From Limnomonas spitsbergensis (Eukaryota > Chlorophyta > Chlorophyceae > Chlamydomonadales): a stretch of 64,000 nucleotides of DNA. Positions 1 through 10,612 of the stretch are shown here, piece after piece. Location of the stretch: the NCBI GenBank assembly GCA_037349105.1, contig JAYJMM010000124.1, forward strand, positions 6,370,001 to 6,434,000, written 5' to 3'. A program made the position numbers and the translations under genes. The notes beneath the pieces were generated by a model, which was not told where the DNA came from, made no database searches, and saw only the letters and a list, made by a program, of their open reading frames with translations. Position 1 is the first letter of the stretch, and each line of letters starts with the position of its first letter.

Positions 1-1615
1 CACTTCGGCAGGAGGCATTCGGTGGCCCACATGTTCTATGAAGGGCTGCCAAGCTGACCGCATTCATCATGACCGTGCCAGGCTACCTGAACATGACGGA
101 CGAGGGGCAGGTGGAAGTGCTGACGCAACAGGTGCTGCTGTGGGAGAGTTTCGCCCTGGAATTGGGAGACCTGGCTGCCCTGGATACCAGGCAAGGGCCA
201 GGAGACCAGCAGCAGAGAGGCCAGGGGGAGCAGCAGGCGGGACGCGGCAGACGAGATGGGCCAAGTCAGTGGGAGGCCAGGCCTAGATTGGATGGGCCAG
301 GTGCTGCGCCCTTCCAGAGCAACCAGCCTGCCAGGCAGGAAGGGAGAGCCAAGGGGGTCACATGGGCCGACCAAGCCACAGCCTTGACAACCAGCACCCA
401 CGGCGCTGGGGGTGCCCCCAAGGCCTGCTTCCAATGCGGCAGCCTGGACCACCTGGCAAGGGACTGCAGGGTTCCCAGGGCTAGAGACGAACGCCGCCCG
501 GCTCCCTTGGCCACAGACATTGCTACAGGGCAGGCCAGGCCGCCGCAGCAGCCGTACCCGCAGCCGCCAAGGCCGCTAGGGCAGCCTGCCAGCAGAAACT
601 ATGACAGAAACCAAGGCAACAGGCCGTTCCCAAGACAACCGCAGGGGCAGGCGGGGCATGGTCAGCAGGCAGCTCACATGTCCCACCTCTCCGGCCCCTC
701 AGAGCTAGCAGAGCCCGATGGGTGGCACCAGACGGTTGCCGAAATGCTGAGCGAGTCAGTCGCCTTGCTGACGCAGGTCGGGCTCACGCCCAGGCCTGGG
801 GAATACAAGCAGGCAGCTCACAACGCCAGGCCTCGGTCCCTCAGGCCCTCATCTAGCAGTGAGGAGGAGACAGAACCGCTAGTTATTGAACGAGTTTCCA
901 GGAAAGGAGCCAAGAGACTTGCGTTAAGTCGACTAGCTGACGGTCTGTGTGATGTCCGCGCGCAGGTGGTCTACCTTAACGAGAGGATCACGGCCCTGGC
1001 GCACACTACCATGCCTATGGGGACCACACCCGTCCGCGGTGAGCCTGGCTGGGTTGGTCGTGGGCGCTCGGTCACCATCAGTCCTAGGCTGCAGTACTTC
1101 AAAAATGACGGGCGTGACTACAGCCAATGTGTGGGCCTCATGGTCAAAGGGAAGGTGCTAGTGGCCCAGAAGGCACTGATGGACACAGCTTGCTCTTGCC
1201 ATGTCATCACCGTTAATATCGCCGAGAAGCTAGTGGCCATGGGGGCCAAGCTGGTCCTGACAGACGAGAAAATCAGGACCACCGACAATGCTGGCGCTGA
1301 CCTGCACGGGATCCTCTTCATCTATTTCGTGTACGGGTACGGGAGCCCGAAGGAAATCGTGGAAAAGGCGGCGGTCAGAGTGGTCAAAACTCCCCCTGAC
1401 GCGTATGAGCACCTGGTAGGGACCCCGAGTACCTCAAGTACGGGAGGATCCTGGAGGCTGCGGGGCGTTTGTCCTTGTTCCCCCAGGGGGGATCCGACGG
1501 GCTGACCCTACCGCTAGTGCTAGCCTCCCCAGCAGGGGGCCACCAGGCGGCAGCAGCAGCGTGGGCCGGCTTGGATGACCCCGACTTGGTGCCCGGGGAG
1601 TGGCCCGCAGACTAA
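1..1615 (+). pseudogene. Element A gag C-terminus, zinc knuckle and retropepsin-like protease
   Basis: The first bases encode the same capsid segment as element B (compare 14540-14600, minus strand), but a stop at 55-57 and a short insertion break it. An open frame resumes at 69 with a shared MTVP(G/N)YL block followed by a TQQV stretch. A canonical CX2CX4HX4C knuckle occupies residues 120-133 of that frame (nt 426-467), preceded by a Gln/Gly/Arg-rich linker. A DTACSC motif at residue 372 (nt 1182) resembles the DTG active site of retropepsins, followed by a hydrophobic strand region as expected for a clan AA protease. A one-base slip near 1415 moves the coding frame, which then continues to TAA at 1613-1615. 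The ancestral product would be gag nucleocapsid plus protease. The protease call rests on the DT(G/A) motif and its position after the knuckle. Confidence 0.65.
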
Positions 1616-1736
1616 GATGAGGAAAGCCCAGACCTAACCCCGCATTGTACCATGGTGACAGGTACATGAGCCAATCGACAGCAGCAAACGACTGTGGCTG
1701 CGGTCTGCGTCACTCGCCTGCCCGCGGCGGAGGCAC
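1616..1736. other. Short unassigned gap in element A
   Basis: No conserved motif was seen between the protease frame and the next long frame. If a second element is nested inside element A, its left junction should lie about here, but no LTR-like terminus or target-site duplication was recognised. Confidence 0.3.
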
Positions 1737-4667
1737 ATGCGGCAGCACCAAAGGGGAACACCCATGCCAAGGCCAAAGAAGGCGGCGGTGCAAGAGCCGA
1801 TGAGGAGTGCCAGCGGACAAGACAAAATGGGGGCCATCCCCGCAGCCGTGCCGGGGTCCGGGCAGGCTGGCAAGGCCACTGTCCGGGCCTGCCCAACGCC
1901 AGCAAGCCGGGACGGTACCAGGGGTACCGGGGGCCGGCCCGCCTGCCAGGACAAGGACGGCAACACCCTGGGCCCCTCAGTAGCAGCACGGGACAAGGCC
2001 AGGTTAGCCATGGAGCAGGAACACGCAGCCCGGCAGGAGGTCAGGAGTACCCTGCGGAAGCAAAGCGACGGCCCCTGCACATATTGCGATATGCGCAGAT
2101 CGCATACAGACAAGGAATGCGAGCAGCGGCTCAGGGTGCTCCTGGACACCCAAACAGCTGACAGGAGGGGGCCGCTAGCGGGAGAGGCCGGCACAGCAGG
2201 ATGCAGCCGGCAGCCAAGCCAGGACGGGGACTCCTACAACAGAGGAAGCTACCAGCCAAGCTCCTCAGCAGCGCACCCGCAGGGCACCAGTTCCAGCGAA
2301 GAGGAGAGGACCGACTCGGGAGACGAGCAGCAGGGAGGCCCGGCCGACCCCAGAGACAAGATCATCAGCAGCATGGAGGCCCGGATCCAGGAGCTGAGCA
2401 AGTCGCTCAAGACCATGGCCAAGCAGAAAATTGCTAGCAGAGAGGCCAACATCAACTTCCTCAAGATGGAACAGTCCCGGGCCGTTGCGGGCGGGGCCTC
2501 GGAAAGGGACCTGTCCAGATGGCGGAATGAGTGCGACTCGTGGATCGCTGAGATTAACGTGCTCAAGCGAACGTACAAGGAGATGTACAGAAGCACGGAA
2601 CCAGCTCCAGAGCCGTACCCGATGAGCCCCAGTGGAGTCCAGCGGGCAGTCAGCAGTGGAGCTAGGGGCAAGGCCAGGGAGGCCGAACAGCCGCAGCTGC
2701 TGGCTGAGAAGAGTGCCGAGGCTCCGCAGCGGGACCTGTCGCAAGACAAGGGAGCCAAAGGAGGCGTGAAGGACGGCAAGGAGGAGACACTGAGCGATAA
2801 GCTCACCGAGGTCCAGGAGGTCCTGAACGGGCTCAACGACCCTGCCCTGTGGAGCCCCCTGGAGAAGCAAGCGCCGGACCAACATGACGAAAAAGGCAAG
2901 CCAGAGGGGGGAGACCACTCCAGGCCAGCCGTCAGCCGCAGCCCCAGTCCCCGGGCACGGGGGTCCAGCTGCAGCCCAGGACGCGCCCCCAGCGGCCGCA
3001 GGGGGTCCAGGCCCGCCAGCGCCGAAGGGCGTCAACCAAGGGGAAGGAGCACAGAGCGCCACAGAGACCGCAGGGAGCAGCGGTCCCCCAGCGCCGATGG
3101 GCACCGTGACGAACGCAGGCTAGTGGAGCCCGCAGGCGGAAAGACCGGCATGGAGCAGCAGCCCCGGGAAGGATCACCTAGCAGAAGGCGACCCCCAGCG
3201 CCGCGGGGCGCCAGCAGCGGCAGAGACCAGCGCCCAAGGGGCAGGGCGGTCAACAGCCCAGGCGGCAGGAACCGGAGCCGGAGAACCAGAAGCCGGAGCC
3301 CCGTCATCCCCGGAAAGGCGCCCCGCCATATAAGCAGGGAGCATGAGGGCAGAAGCGGAGGGCACAGGGCCAGGGTGGTTGCCCACAGCCCCCACGGCGA
3401 GCGTTGGCCGCAGGGCAGAGCCCGGAGCCCCATCAGACAGGGCCCGGCCCACAGCCCCGTCAGAGAAAGAAGGTCAACAGCCGAGGAGCCGGACGAGAGC
3501 AGGCGGATCAGGTGGACGCCGCCAGAGGACCCTGCCAGGGGCAGGTGCGACAAAACCGCAACCCCTCAGAAGGGCGCTTGCTACAACTGCGGGGAAACCG
3601 GCCACTTCTCCTACGAGTGCAGCCAGGCTCAGACCCAGCCCTGGCGGCCCAGCAGCAGGGGAGAAGACCGGGCGCGAGCCCCTGCAGGCTCAGGGCCCAG
3701 CCGTACCCGGCAGGAGGAGCCGGCCAGCGGCGGCCAGCGGCAAGACCACCTCCGCGACTTGTTCGAGGCAGCCAAGACGGAGCCTTTCGACGTGTGGGCA
3801 GCCAAGCGAGCCAGCACACTCCCCCCCGAACGACTGCCAGGCCCGCCCGGGGGACCAAGGTGGGCTAGCAAAGGGACCCATGGGTGCTTCGCAACCATCC
3901 CAAGGGGGCACGACCCGGGGTTTGACGAGCAAGATACCTGGGCCGAGCAGGAGTGGGTTGACGCGCACCTAGAGGGGCAGGAGGAGCAGGCGCGGCAGCC
4001 AATTTGCCCTCAGGAAGGTTACGAGCCTGACCCTGGGGCAGATCAGGCGTGGGTGACCGAGCAGACCCCTGGGGTGCAGGAAGGAGAGGTGCCCCAGCAA
4101 GTCCACCATTGGAGGATAGCATTTGAGGCGCTGGCCACCAACTGCCTTCTGACCATGCCCAGAGGCTCCCCTAAAAACACGGCCCACGCCCTAGACTTCT
4201 TGAACAACCTGAGGCAGCTGGGCGCGCCGGCCCCGCAGGAGGGGTGGCTCGCCCTCCTCGCAAGGTTCCTGCAGGAGCCGAGAGCCGGGGAAGAGGGCTA
4301 CTATGACCACAGCGACTCCGAGGGCGGCTCATACAGCCAAGGCCCTGAGCAGTCGGGGGAGGTCGCTTTGGACGAAGGGGAGATGGATGGCCTTCACCCC
4401 GGCCCTGACGATCTCCCCGACGTGTTGTGCCCAGGTACCCCCGCAGCAGAGGAGCCCGCCGCCGGGCCCAGGGCCGCAGCCTCCGAGGAAGGGAGTGGCA
4501 GCAGCCCCCTATTGCAGGCCCATGAAGCCAAGGGGGACGCCACCAGCCTCCCCCCAGCCGCAGCCAGCGGCCATCGCAGCCGCATGGCAGAGGGGGGCCC
4601 GCTGGAGATGACGTGGATGGAAGACGACGCAACCAGCAGAAGAGAAGAGAGGAGCGAGGGGAGGTGA
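1737..4667 (+). CDS. Gag-like polyprotein of element A, zinc knuckles and Arg/Ser-rich domain
   Basis: Open frame of 976 codons. A variant knuckle CX2CX5HX4C (CTYC..SHTDKEC, nt about 2073-2118) has counterparts in elements B and C, which links the frame to retroelement gag. A predicted coiled-coil-like segment follows (about 2360-2580, rich in Lys, Glu, Leu). Next is a long Arg/Ser/Pro-rich region (about 2900-3480) with many RS and SP pairs, like SR-protein RS domains. A canonical knuckle CYNCGETGHFSYEC lies at about 3574-3615. The C-terminal third is acidic. The likely role is RNA or DNA binding and particle formation, by inference from the knuckles. The start is the first Met of the frame; the true start may lie elsewhere because the frame could be fused or nested. 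It ends at TGA 4665, overlapping the next frame by about 55 bases. Confidence 0.55.
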   Translation: MRQHQRGTPMPRPKKAAVQEPMRSASGQDKMGAIPAAVPGSGQAGKATVRACPTPASRDGTRGTGGRPACQDKDGNTLGPSVAARDKARLAMEQEHAARQEVRSTLRKQSDGPCTYCDMRRSHTDKECEQRLRVLLDTQTADRRGPLAGEAGTAGCSRQPSQDGDSYNRGSYQPSSSAAHPQGTSSSEEERTDSGDEQQGGPADPRDKIISSMEARIQELSKSLKTMAKQKIASREANINFLKMEQSRAVAGGASERDLSRWRNECDSWIAEINVLKRTYKEMYRSTEPAPEPYPMSPSGVQRAVSSGARGKAREAEQPQLLAEKSAEAPQRDLSQDKGAKGGVKDGKEETLSDKLTEVQEVLNGLNDPALWSPLEKQAPDQHDEKGKPEGGDHSRPAVSRSPSPRARGSSCSPGRAPSGRRGSRPASAEGRQPRGRSTERHRDRREQRSPSADGHRDERRLVEPAGGKTGMEQQPREGSPSRRRPPAPRGASSGRDQRPRGRAVNSPGGRNRSRRTRSRSPVIPGKAPRHISREHEGRSGGHRARVVAHSPHGERWPQGRARSPIRQGPAHSPVRERRSTAEEPDESRRIRWTPPEDPARGRCDKTATPQKGACYNCGETGHFSYECSQAQTQPWRPSSRGEDRARAPAGSGPSRTRQEEPASGGQRQDHLRDLFEAAKTEPFDVWAAKRASTLPPERLPGPPGGPRWASKGTHGCFATIPRGHDPGFDEQDTWAEQEWVDAHLEGQEEQARQPICPQEGYEPDPGADQAWVTEQTPGVQEGEVPQQVHHWRIAFEALATNCLLTMPRGSPKNTAHALDFLNNLRQLGAPAPQEGWLALLARFLQEPRAGEEGYYDHSDSEGGSYSQGPEQSGEVALDEGEMDGLHPGPDDLPDVLCPGTPAAEEPAAGPRAAASEEGSGSSPLLQAHEAKGDATSLPPAAASGHRSRMAEGGPLEMTWMEDDATSRREERSEGR

Positions 4668-7600
4668 TCTGTGTCAGCAAACAGGCCGCGCTGCAGGCGG
4701 TAGCAAGGATGGTCTTCCCTTGGGACGCGGTCACAGCGGTGCTCCTGACAGCGGCTATTAAAGGTTACATCAGGCCTAGCACGGCCATGGAGGAGTTCAT
4801 GAATGCCACTTGGGTGCACCCCATCTACGCAAACTGCGTCAACGAGCTCCTAGGCAGCGTGGCCAAAGAGGGGGTCACCACGGTGGAAGAGCAGATCCGG
4901 ACAGACACAGCCGTCCCGGACGCTGCCCGCGCCTACGGCATGTGGAAGCACGCCCATGACGGGTTTATGAGGATGCCGTGGGCAGAGAGCTGCGTCCTGA
5001 GCCTGGCGGACCACCCGTTCCTGGCCAACCAGGCCTTCTGCGTGCTCACACAGGCAGCCGCGCGACAAGCGGTTGGCCTGGCGGCAAGGAGGGACCAAGG
5101 AGGGTACAATGGGGCCGGGATACTCCACCCTGGGGCGCCTCGCCACTGCCCCAGCGTTGTCGAAAGAGGGCAGAACATCGCCAGAGACATCATGGGCCAG
5201 GCGGTACCTTAGGGGTACGCGCCAGGAGAGGCCAGAGTGGCTATCCCCGTTAGGCTGGCAGTGGCCTACTACCATGAGGACCTAGTGGAGCAAGGCGATC
5301 CTCCGAGCCCCGTGCCACGGGCATGGGTCCACATGCACGCCACACGCGATGACCAGCCTGTGTGGTGTTTCTTCAAAACAGCCACTCAGGTGCAAAGCGT
5401 CAGATGCCCCTCAGTGGAGCAGGCGGAGGAGCACGCGCTGTACACCATCAGGGGAGCAGACCCAGCGGCGTGGTCCATCATGATGATGGCCCTGAATAGG
5501 ACGTTGCTTCCAGGACAGATGTCAGCAGCGGTCAAAGACATCGAGATAGTGGACGAGCTGTGGGCACCCCTGGAACGCGCCGACTGCCCCACGCAGCCCT
5601 CGGCGCCATGCACACCAGAGGCTGGCGAGTCCGCGTGGAGAGGCGAGCAGGCCCTGGCCCTCTCAGCCTTTGCACAGAGCAGGCTTGGGAGTTGCCTGAA
5701 ACAGTGGTTGCAGGTGGAGCAGGCGGCCTACTACAACGGCATGCTGTCCATCCTGCACCCCCACTGGTCCGCTCCAGCCGCCACGGTTCGACTGTGGTGG
5801 CAGAGACACCCTGGGGGGGCGTGCACCCTGCACCCCCTGTTCAGCGGCGGCAACTACGAGGCAGCCCTGCAGGAGCTGACAAGGCTGCTGGATCAGGGCA
5901 TCAAGGACCGCCAGGAGACGCCGCGAGGGCGATGGGGAGCATTCCGGGAGTTCGCCAGCCCTGGCAGCGCCGACAGCTCTGACGGAATGACCCTAGACAT
6001 GCCAGCCGGCAACGAGGAACATGCGTTCTTCACCTCGCTGCAAGGGGGATACATGGAATTGGAGTGGCCTGATTCAGACGAGGAGGACGACCTAGAAAGG
6101 CTGCCACAGTTGCTGCATGACTCAGATTCCGAGGGAGAGCCAGCAGCCGCTGCAGAGCAGCCAGTACCGCCAGCGGAGGGGGCAGGGGCGGTTGTAGAGC
6201 CTCCCACGACCGCAGCTAGCTCTGCGCAGCAAGACAGCCAGCGGGAGCAAGGCCCAGGGGGGCGGCCGGGGCTCGCGGCGGCCCCAAGGGCCCAAGCAGC
6301 CCCAGCGCCCAGCTGGGCCGAGGGGCTCAGCGAGACAAGCAGCGAGGACAGCCCTCCAATCCATGGGGGACCCAGCTCAACCCCTCAGGCAGCGGCGGGG
6401 GAACCCGAGAACAAGCTTAAAGACTTCTGCAAGGAGCAATGGGCTGACGAACTAAGGCGATTCGTGGCCCAGCGCGACAAGCAGCGGCTTGAAGAGGAAA
6501 CCCCAAGGAAGGACCGTCAAGAAGAGACCGAAACCAGGAGCAGCCGCATCGTGGCCAGCCTGTGGTACAGGCTGAGCATGGTTCCGGGGCCCGACCCCAA
6601 CCCAAGGATGCAGGGGCACAACCAAGCGGCAGAGGAATCGAGGCAGGCGTTCCAAAACCGCTTGCTGACCCACGCAAGTGTAAAGCACGATGCAGCTATT
6701 AACCGGCTGGCCGCGGGCCCGGCATGGGGGGAAAGCTCAGGGCCGCTACCGGCCCAGCGACGGGCCAGCTTGGGGACAGCCGGCAGGACCAGCGCCCGCT
6801 TTGAGCACGCCTCGGGCCAGCTGCCAGTACCAGAGGAAGGGCAAGGAACAGGCAGCAAGGGCCGGCCCCGTGGAGGAACCGCCAAGGGTCAGGGTCACCC
6901 AGGCGGCAACGCCAGCCCAAGCTCTGGGGGCGACGTGCCTTGCGCAGGATGCGACCAGGCCCGGATCGGCGAGCGCATTGTCCGGTGCGACACCTGTGGC
7001 ACTCAATGGCACGACCTGTGCATGTGGACCCCACGGACAGGGGCAGCCAGGGTGTGCCAGTACTGCGCAATCCCCGAGCGGGTGCTGCACAGTTGCATGG
7101 GGTGTGAAGAGAACCTTCGCCCAGCAAACCAGCCCAGCAGGCGATGCTGCCGATGCCACGCCACAGCCTGCAGCAACTGCGCGGACAGACCAGGCGTAGG
7201 AGGCAGCCGGCGAGGGGTGTGGGCCTGCTGCGGCTGCAGCGACACGGTACCCCCGGCGTGGGGCCACGGCTCCGCCAACGGCGAGCCGTGCCAGCGATGC
7301 GGAAAAAGGGGGCATGCCTACCACGCCTGCCCCGCACCAGAAATGCGGGCGGGCCGGTGCTCCATCTGCTACCACCAAGGACTCCTGACCGAGGCCTGCC
7401 CTGAGCGGGATCAGCCGCTGGGCATCATCAGAACAATGCAGATGGAGGAAGACTCCAGGCTCGGGGTTCGGTGGTGGTGCAATGTGCAGGAAGCACTGCC
7501 CAGCAAAAGGGAAGTGGTGTTCAGGGCAACCCAAGGCAGGGCTACGGCCTCCGAAGTACGACAAGCCATCGAGGCGCGCAGGACGGATGAGGCCAGCTGG

Positions 7601-8155
7601 GCTAGGTGGAGGGAGCACCGCCCCGTACCACTCAGGGAATGGTTCCGGGAAACGGATGACCAGCCCCTACAGCCATCCATGCACGCCGTCCAATGCGCCC
7701 AAATCCTGTCCATCGGTGCAGACCTGGTCAAGGCCAACGACGAGGGATTGTGGCCAGACACGGGCGCGCCATTGGACGCCTGGCCGGTACAGTGGGGGGT
7801 ACCAGAAAAAACCAGCCCTGTGGAGCTACCTGGCCATCCAGCGGACAATGCTCCAGCCCAACCAGCTGGGCAGACACCCGCAAAGGGAGGCCAGGGGCAG
7901 CGTCAGTGTCAGAGACCAGCCCGTCAGCCAAGAGGCCCGGCACAGACCCGCTGCGGGCGAGGCACGCCAGGCCGCGGCAGGGGAGCATCAGACCCCAGTC
8001 AGCAGTGGAGAGGCCAGGGCAACGAATTCCGCAAGGACCATTCTTCTCCATCCATTCTTCTCTTCTCCATCATCTTCTCCATCCATTCTTCTCTTCTCTT
8101 CTCCATCCATTCTTCTCTTCTTATTGGAGTGCTAAGTGCCCTTTATAGGGGTTAA
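4613..8155 (+). pseudogene. Zinc-finger-rich retroelement reading frame with one in-frame stop
   Basis: A single frame runs from 4613 to 8155, broken only by TAG at 5210-5212. It overlaps the end of the preceding frame in another phase, so the two were probably one protein before a frameshift. The first 600 codons have no recognised domain. Acidic and Lys/Glu-rich segments follow (about 6060-6540). From nt 6941 a C4HC3 arrangement (CAGC ... CDTC, WHDLC, CQYC) looks like a PHD or related treble-clef finger. It is followed by further CXXC pairs and a CX2CX4HX4C knuckle (CQRCGKRGHAYHAC, about 7288-7329), then CSIC. The C-terminus runs into a TTCTTCTCCATCCA-type microsatellite and is probably not original. 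Function unknown; nucleic-acid or chromatin binding is the reasonable inference. Confidence 0.5.
8037..8135 (+). repeat. Pyrimidine-rich microsatellite
   Basis: Short units of TTCTTCTCCATCCA and TTCTCTTCTCC are repeated imperfectly over about 100 bases at the 3' end of the preceding frame, giving a Ser/Ile/Leu-rich artificial tail. Confidence 0.8.
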
Positions 8156-8736
8156 CTAGCGCGTGTAGGAGCGATAAACTGCTGGCAGACAGTTTATCCT
8201 CGACTAATCCTCGGGTTACTGCACTAACCTTTGATGATTCCTCTCTTACTGTTGACAAAAGTAGCGAAGTGAACTCGTTCCTGCTGGGGCTAGTTGTACT
8301 GAAGCCGACTGTTGACAGTAGGAAATGGTGTGGAACGGACTTGAGAGTCGATCCAGCCGAAGTGATGAGAAAGGAGGAGCCGAAGAGGCGACTCTTTGAT
8401 GAGGAGGATCGGCTGCTGGTGCAGTAAATCGACTTGGTAGCCAGAAAAGGCCTGGGTAGCAGCTCACAGTGTCGAATTATAGCCTAGAGATAGAACTGTT
8501 GAAGCTCACAGTGTAGGGTATAATCGAGAGATAGAGCTGAGATGGATGAAGTAGAGAAGCTGATGCTAGAGATCACGAATAAGTGTAGTGGTTAACTAGA
8601 GATATTCGATCAGTGTAACGATCAGGGCCTATTACTGAATGATGTGGTCTTGGAGAAATAGGATCAGTGTAGTGTAAACTAGAGATCTCCTATTAGTGCA
8701 GTGTCCTGGCCTTGATAAGAGGCCGAAATATCACAG
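8156..8736. other. Non-coding patch inside element A with hairpin and degenerate direct repeats
   Basis: No coding frame. A perfect 9-bp inverted repeat (GATAAACTG / CAGTTTATC, 8173-8181 and 8190-8198) encloses an 8-base loop. Two related copies of about 40 bases start near 8466 and 8503 (CACAGTGT then GAGATAGA), and further degenerate copies of an AGTGTAGTG...ACTAGAGAT pattern lie at 8580-8705. The AT content is higher than in the flanking frames. This could be an LTR or untranslated leader of a nested element, but there is no second copy in the window to define its ends. Confidence 0.4.
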
Positions 8737-9281
8737 TTGGACGTTAATCCCAGAACAGTTTACAGACAGCAGGGTGATTCAACTTCGGTATGTTACTTGA
8801 GTAAGAAGAGAAGAATGCCTGGAGTTGGCCAGGCATCTTCTAAGTACCACAAACAGACGAAATCCGAAACCAAAAAGCGGTACAAGCCACCCATACGTGC
8901 GGTGCACCCATACGTCGTGACAGGGCAGCCGCATCTCGAAGTGCGCGGAACGCCAGGAACCGCTCGAGCCAAGGGCGCAGGAAGGCGGCAGAAAGGAAGG
9001 TCAACAGCAGCACTGAGTGCCCGTCGCCCCCCACCAAGATCAGCCAGGTGGAGCTGGAGATCTCCTGGAGGGAGGGGCCGGTAGGGCAAGGCCAGCCAAC
9101 CACCCCGACACCGCCAGTTCCGGAAGGGCCGCAGCCCAGCCCCAGACGACAACCCGCATGTCGGGGCCTCCTGTCCTGCACAGCCTTCAGAGGGCTCCTA
9201 GCATGCTTCTGCCACTTGGCGCTGGTGTGGCTGCTCCTCTCCTGCTCCCCAGGGGCCCAGGCCAAAGGACGAGGCGTGTGA
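8737..9281 (+). other. Degenerate coding-like stretch upstream of pol
   Basis: Two short frames (8737-9084, and 9048-9281 in another phase) carry basic and Pro-rich sequence without a recognised domain. The second is in phase with the pol frame that follows and is separated from it by a TGA at 9279, so it may be the remnant N-terminus of pol. Confidence 0.3.
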
Positions 9282-10612
9282 GGAGGAGGCTTCACGGCGG
9301 GGCAGGGGGCATTCGTGAGCAGCAGGGAAGCAGCGGCAAAGCTGGAGCCAGGATGGCTGCGTCCACCGGTGGACATGCCTGCAAGCCGCTCCGACCGCCA
9401 GCACGTCAGTTGGGACCAAGGCACCTCCAATGCCAGGCCGCCAGCGGCAGAAGGAGAGCCGCCGGCAGGGGGGGTCATCGACATGTTCCAGCCCGGAGGG
9501 GTGGTGGACGCACCCTCTGATTACGTCAAGACTAAAGAAGGGTGGCTGATCGGGAAGCACCCTGACTTAACTGGCGAGCAGCAGGAGCAGCTGGAGCAGA
9601 GCCTGCGGGACCGCCAAGGAGCGTTCGCCTACTCCATGCTGGGGCTACCAGGCTACTGAGGGGCACAGGGTGAGTTCACGCTAGCCCTAGAAGATGAGCA
9701 CAGCTCGTGCTTTCAGAAGGCCAGGGACATGCCACCCCCTAAAGCTGCCATCTTCAAGGAAAAGTGTCAACCCATGATATAGGCTGGCATCATTGTCAGG
9801 GTCCCTCAGGGAGGCCCCATAAAGTTTGCGGCCAACTCCGTCGTGGCGGCCAAGAAGTGTGCCGAGACAAGCCAGGAGTTTGCCATCCCTAGGATGGAGA
9901 CAATCTTTCAGAACCTGGGCACATCTAAGGTGTTTAGCAAGGTGGACCTGAGGTCAGGGTTCATGCAGATCCCATCAGGGTCGAAGACCAGCCTAAGACA
10001 GCTTTTTGGATGGGCCCGGAACTCTGGATGTACACAAAGCTGAACTTGGGGCTGCGAGCGCACCCTGACAAGTCACTGTTTGGGTGTGCAACGGTTGAGT
10101 ACCTAGGCCACAACGTGTCGGCCCACGGGCTCACGCCGCACGCAGCCAAGATAGCAGCTGTCATGGCTCTGCCTGAGCCCGCATCGGTCAAAAACATCCA
10201 GGAGGTTAGGGGATTCCTGAACTTCTACCGGTGCTACATTCCAGATTTCTCTAAGAAAGCTGCATGCATCGATGCCCTGCTCGTCAAGGGGGTTCCCTTT
10301 GTGTGGGGCTCCTAGCAGTCCCAGGCATTTCAGCTGATCAAAACTGAAATGTGTGAAGGCAGCAGGGTGCTGCGCAGGCCGGACTACAGCGGGACGGGGC
10401 CCGATGGCCTTGGGCCTCCACGGTCATTCCTGCTGTACACCGACTTCTCTAAGCAGGGCATAGGGGCAGTGTTGGGGCAGTGTGACGACAGCGGTAGGGA
10501 GTACATGGTCGCCTGTACTTCCCGTTCCCTGAACAAAAGCGAGAAGAACTACTCGTCGTTCCAGGGGGGAGATGCTCGCCGCAGTATAGGCCGCCCGCAC
10601 GTACCGCCATAT
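9282..10612 (+). pseudogene. Element A pol: reverse transcriptase and start of RNase H, palm deleted
   Basis: The frame encodes the linker typical of Gypsy pol (AYSMLGLPGY then GEFTLAL), broken by TGA at 9657. The RT begins with KEKCQPMI, TAG at 9780, AGII, then FSKVDLRSGFMQIP, the first catalytic-Asp strand. After KTAFW..LWMYT the sequence jumps directly to LGLRAHPDKSLFG. The segment that should hold the YxDD catalytic strand, roughly 60 residues, is missing near nt 10040, together with a phase change. The thumb (VEYLGHNVS, GFLNFYRCYIPDFS) follows, then TAG at 10313. RNase H starts with FLLYTDFSKQGIGAVL (about 10425) and continues to a frameshift near 10580. This copy cannot make active RT. 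Confidence 0.85.
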
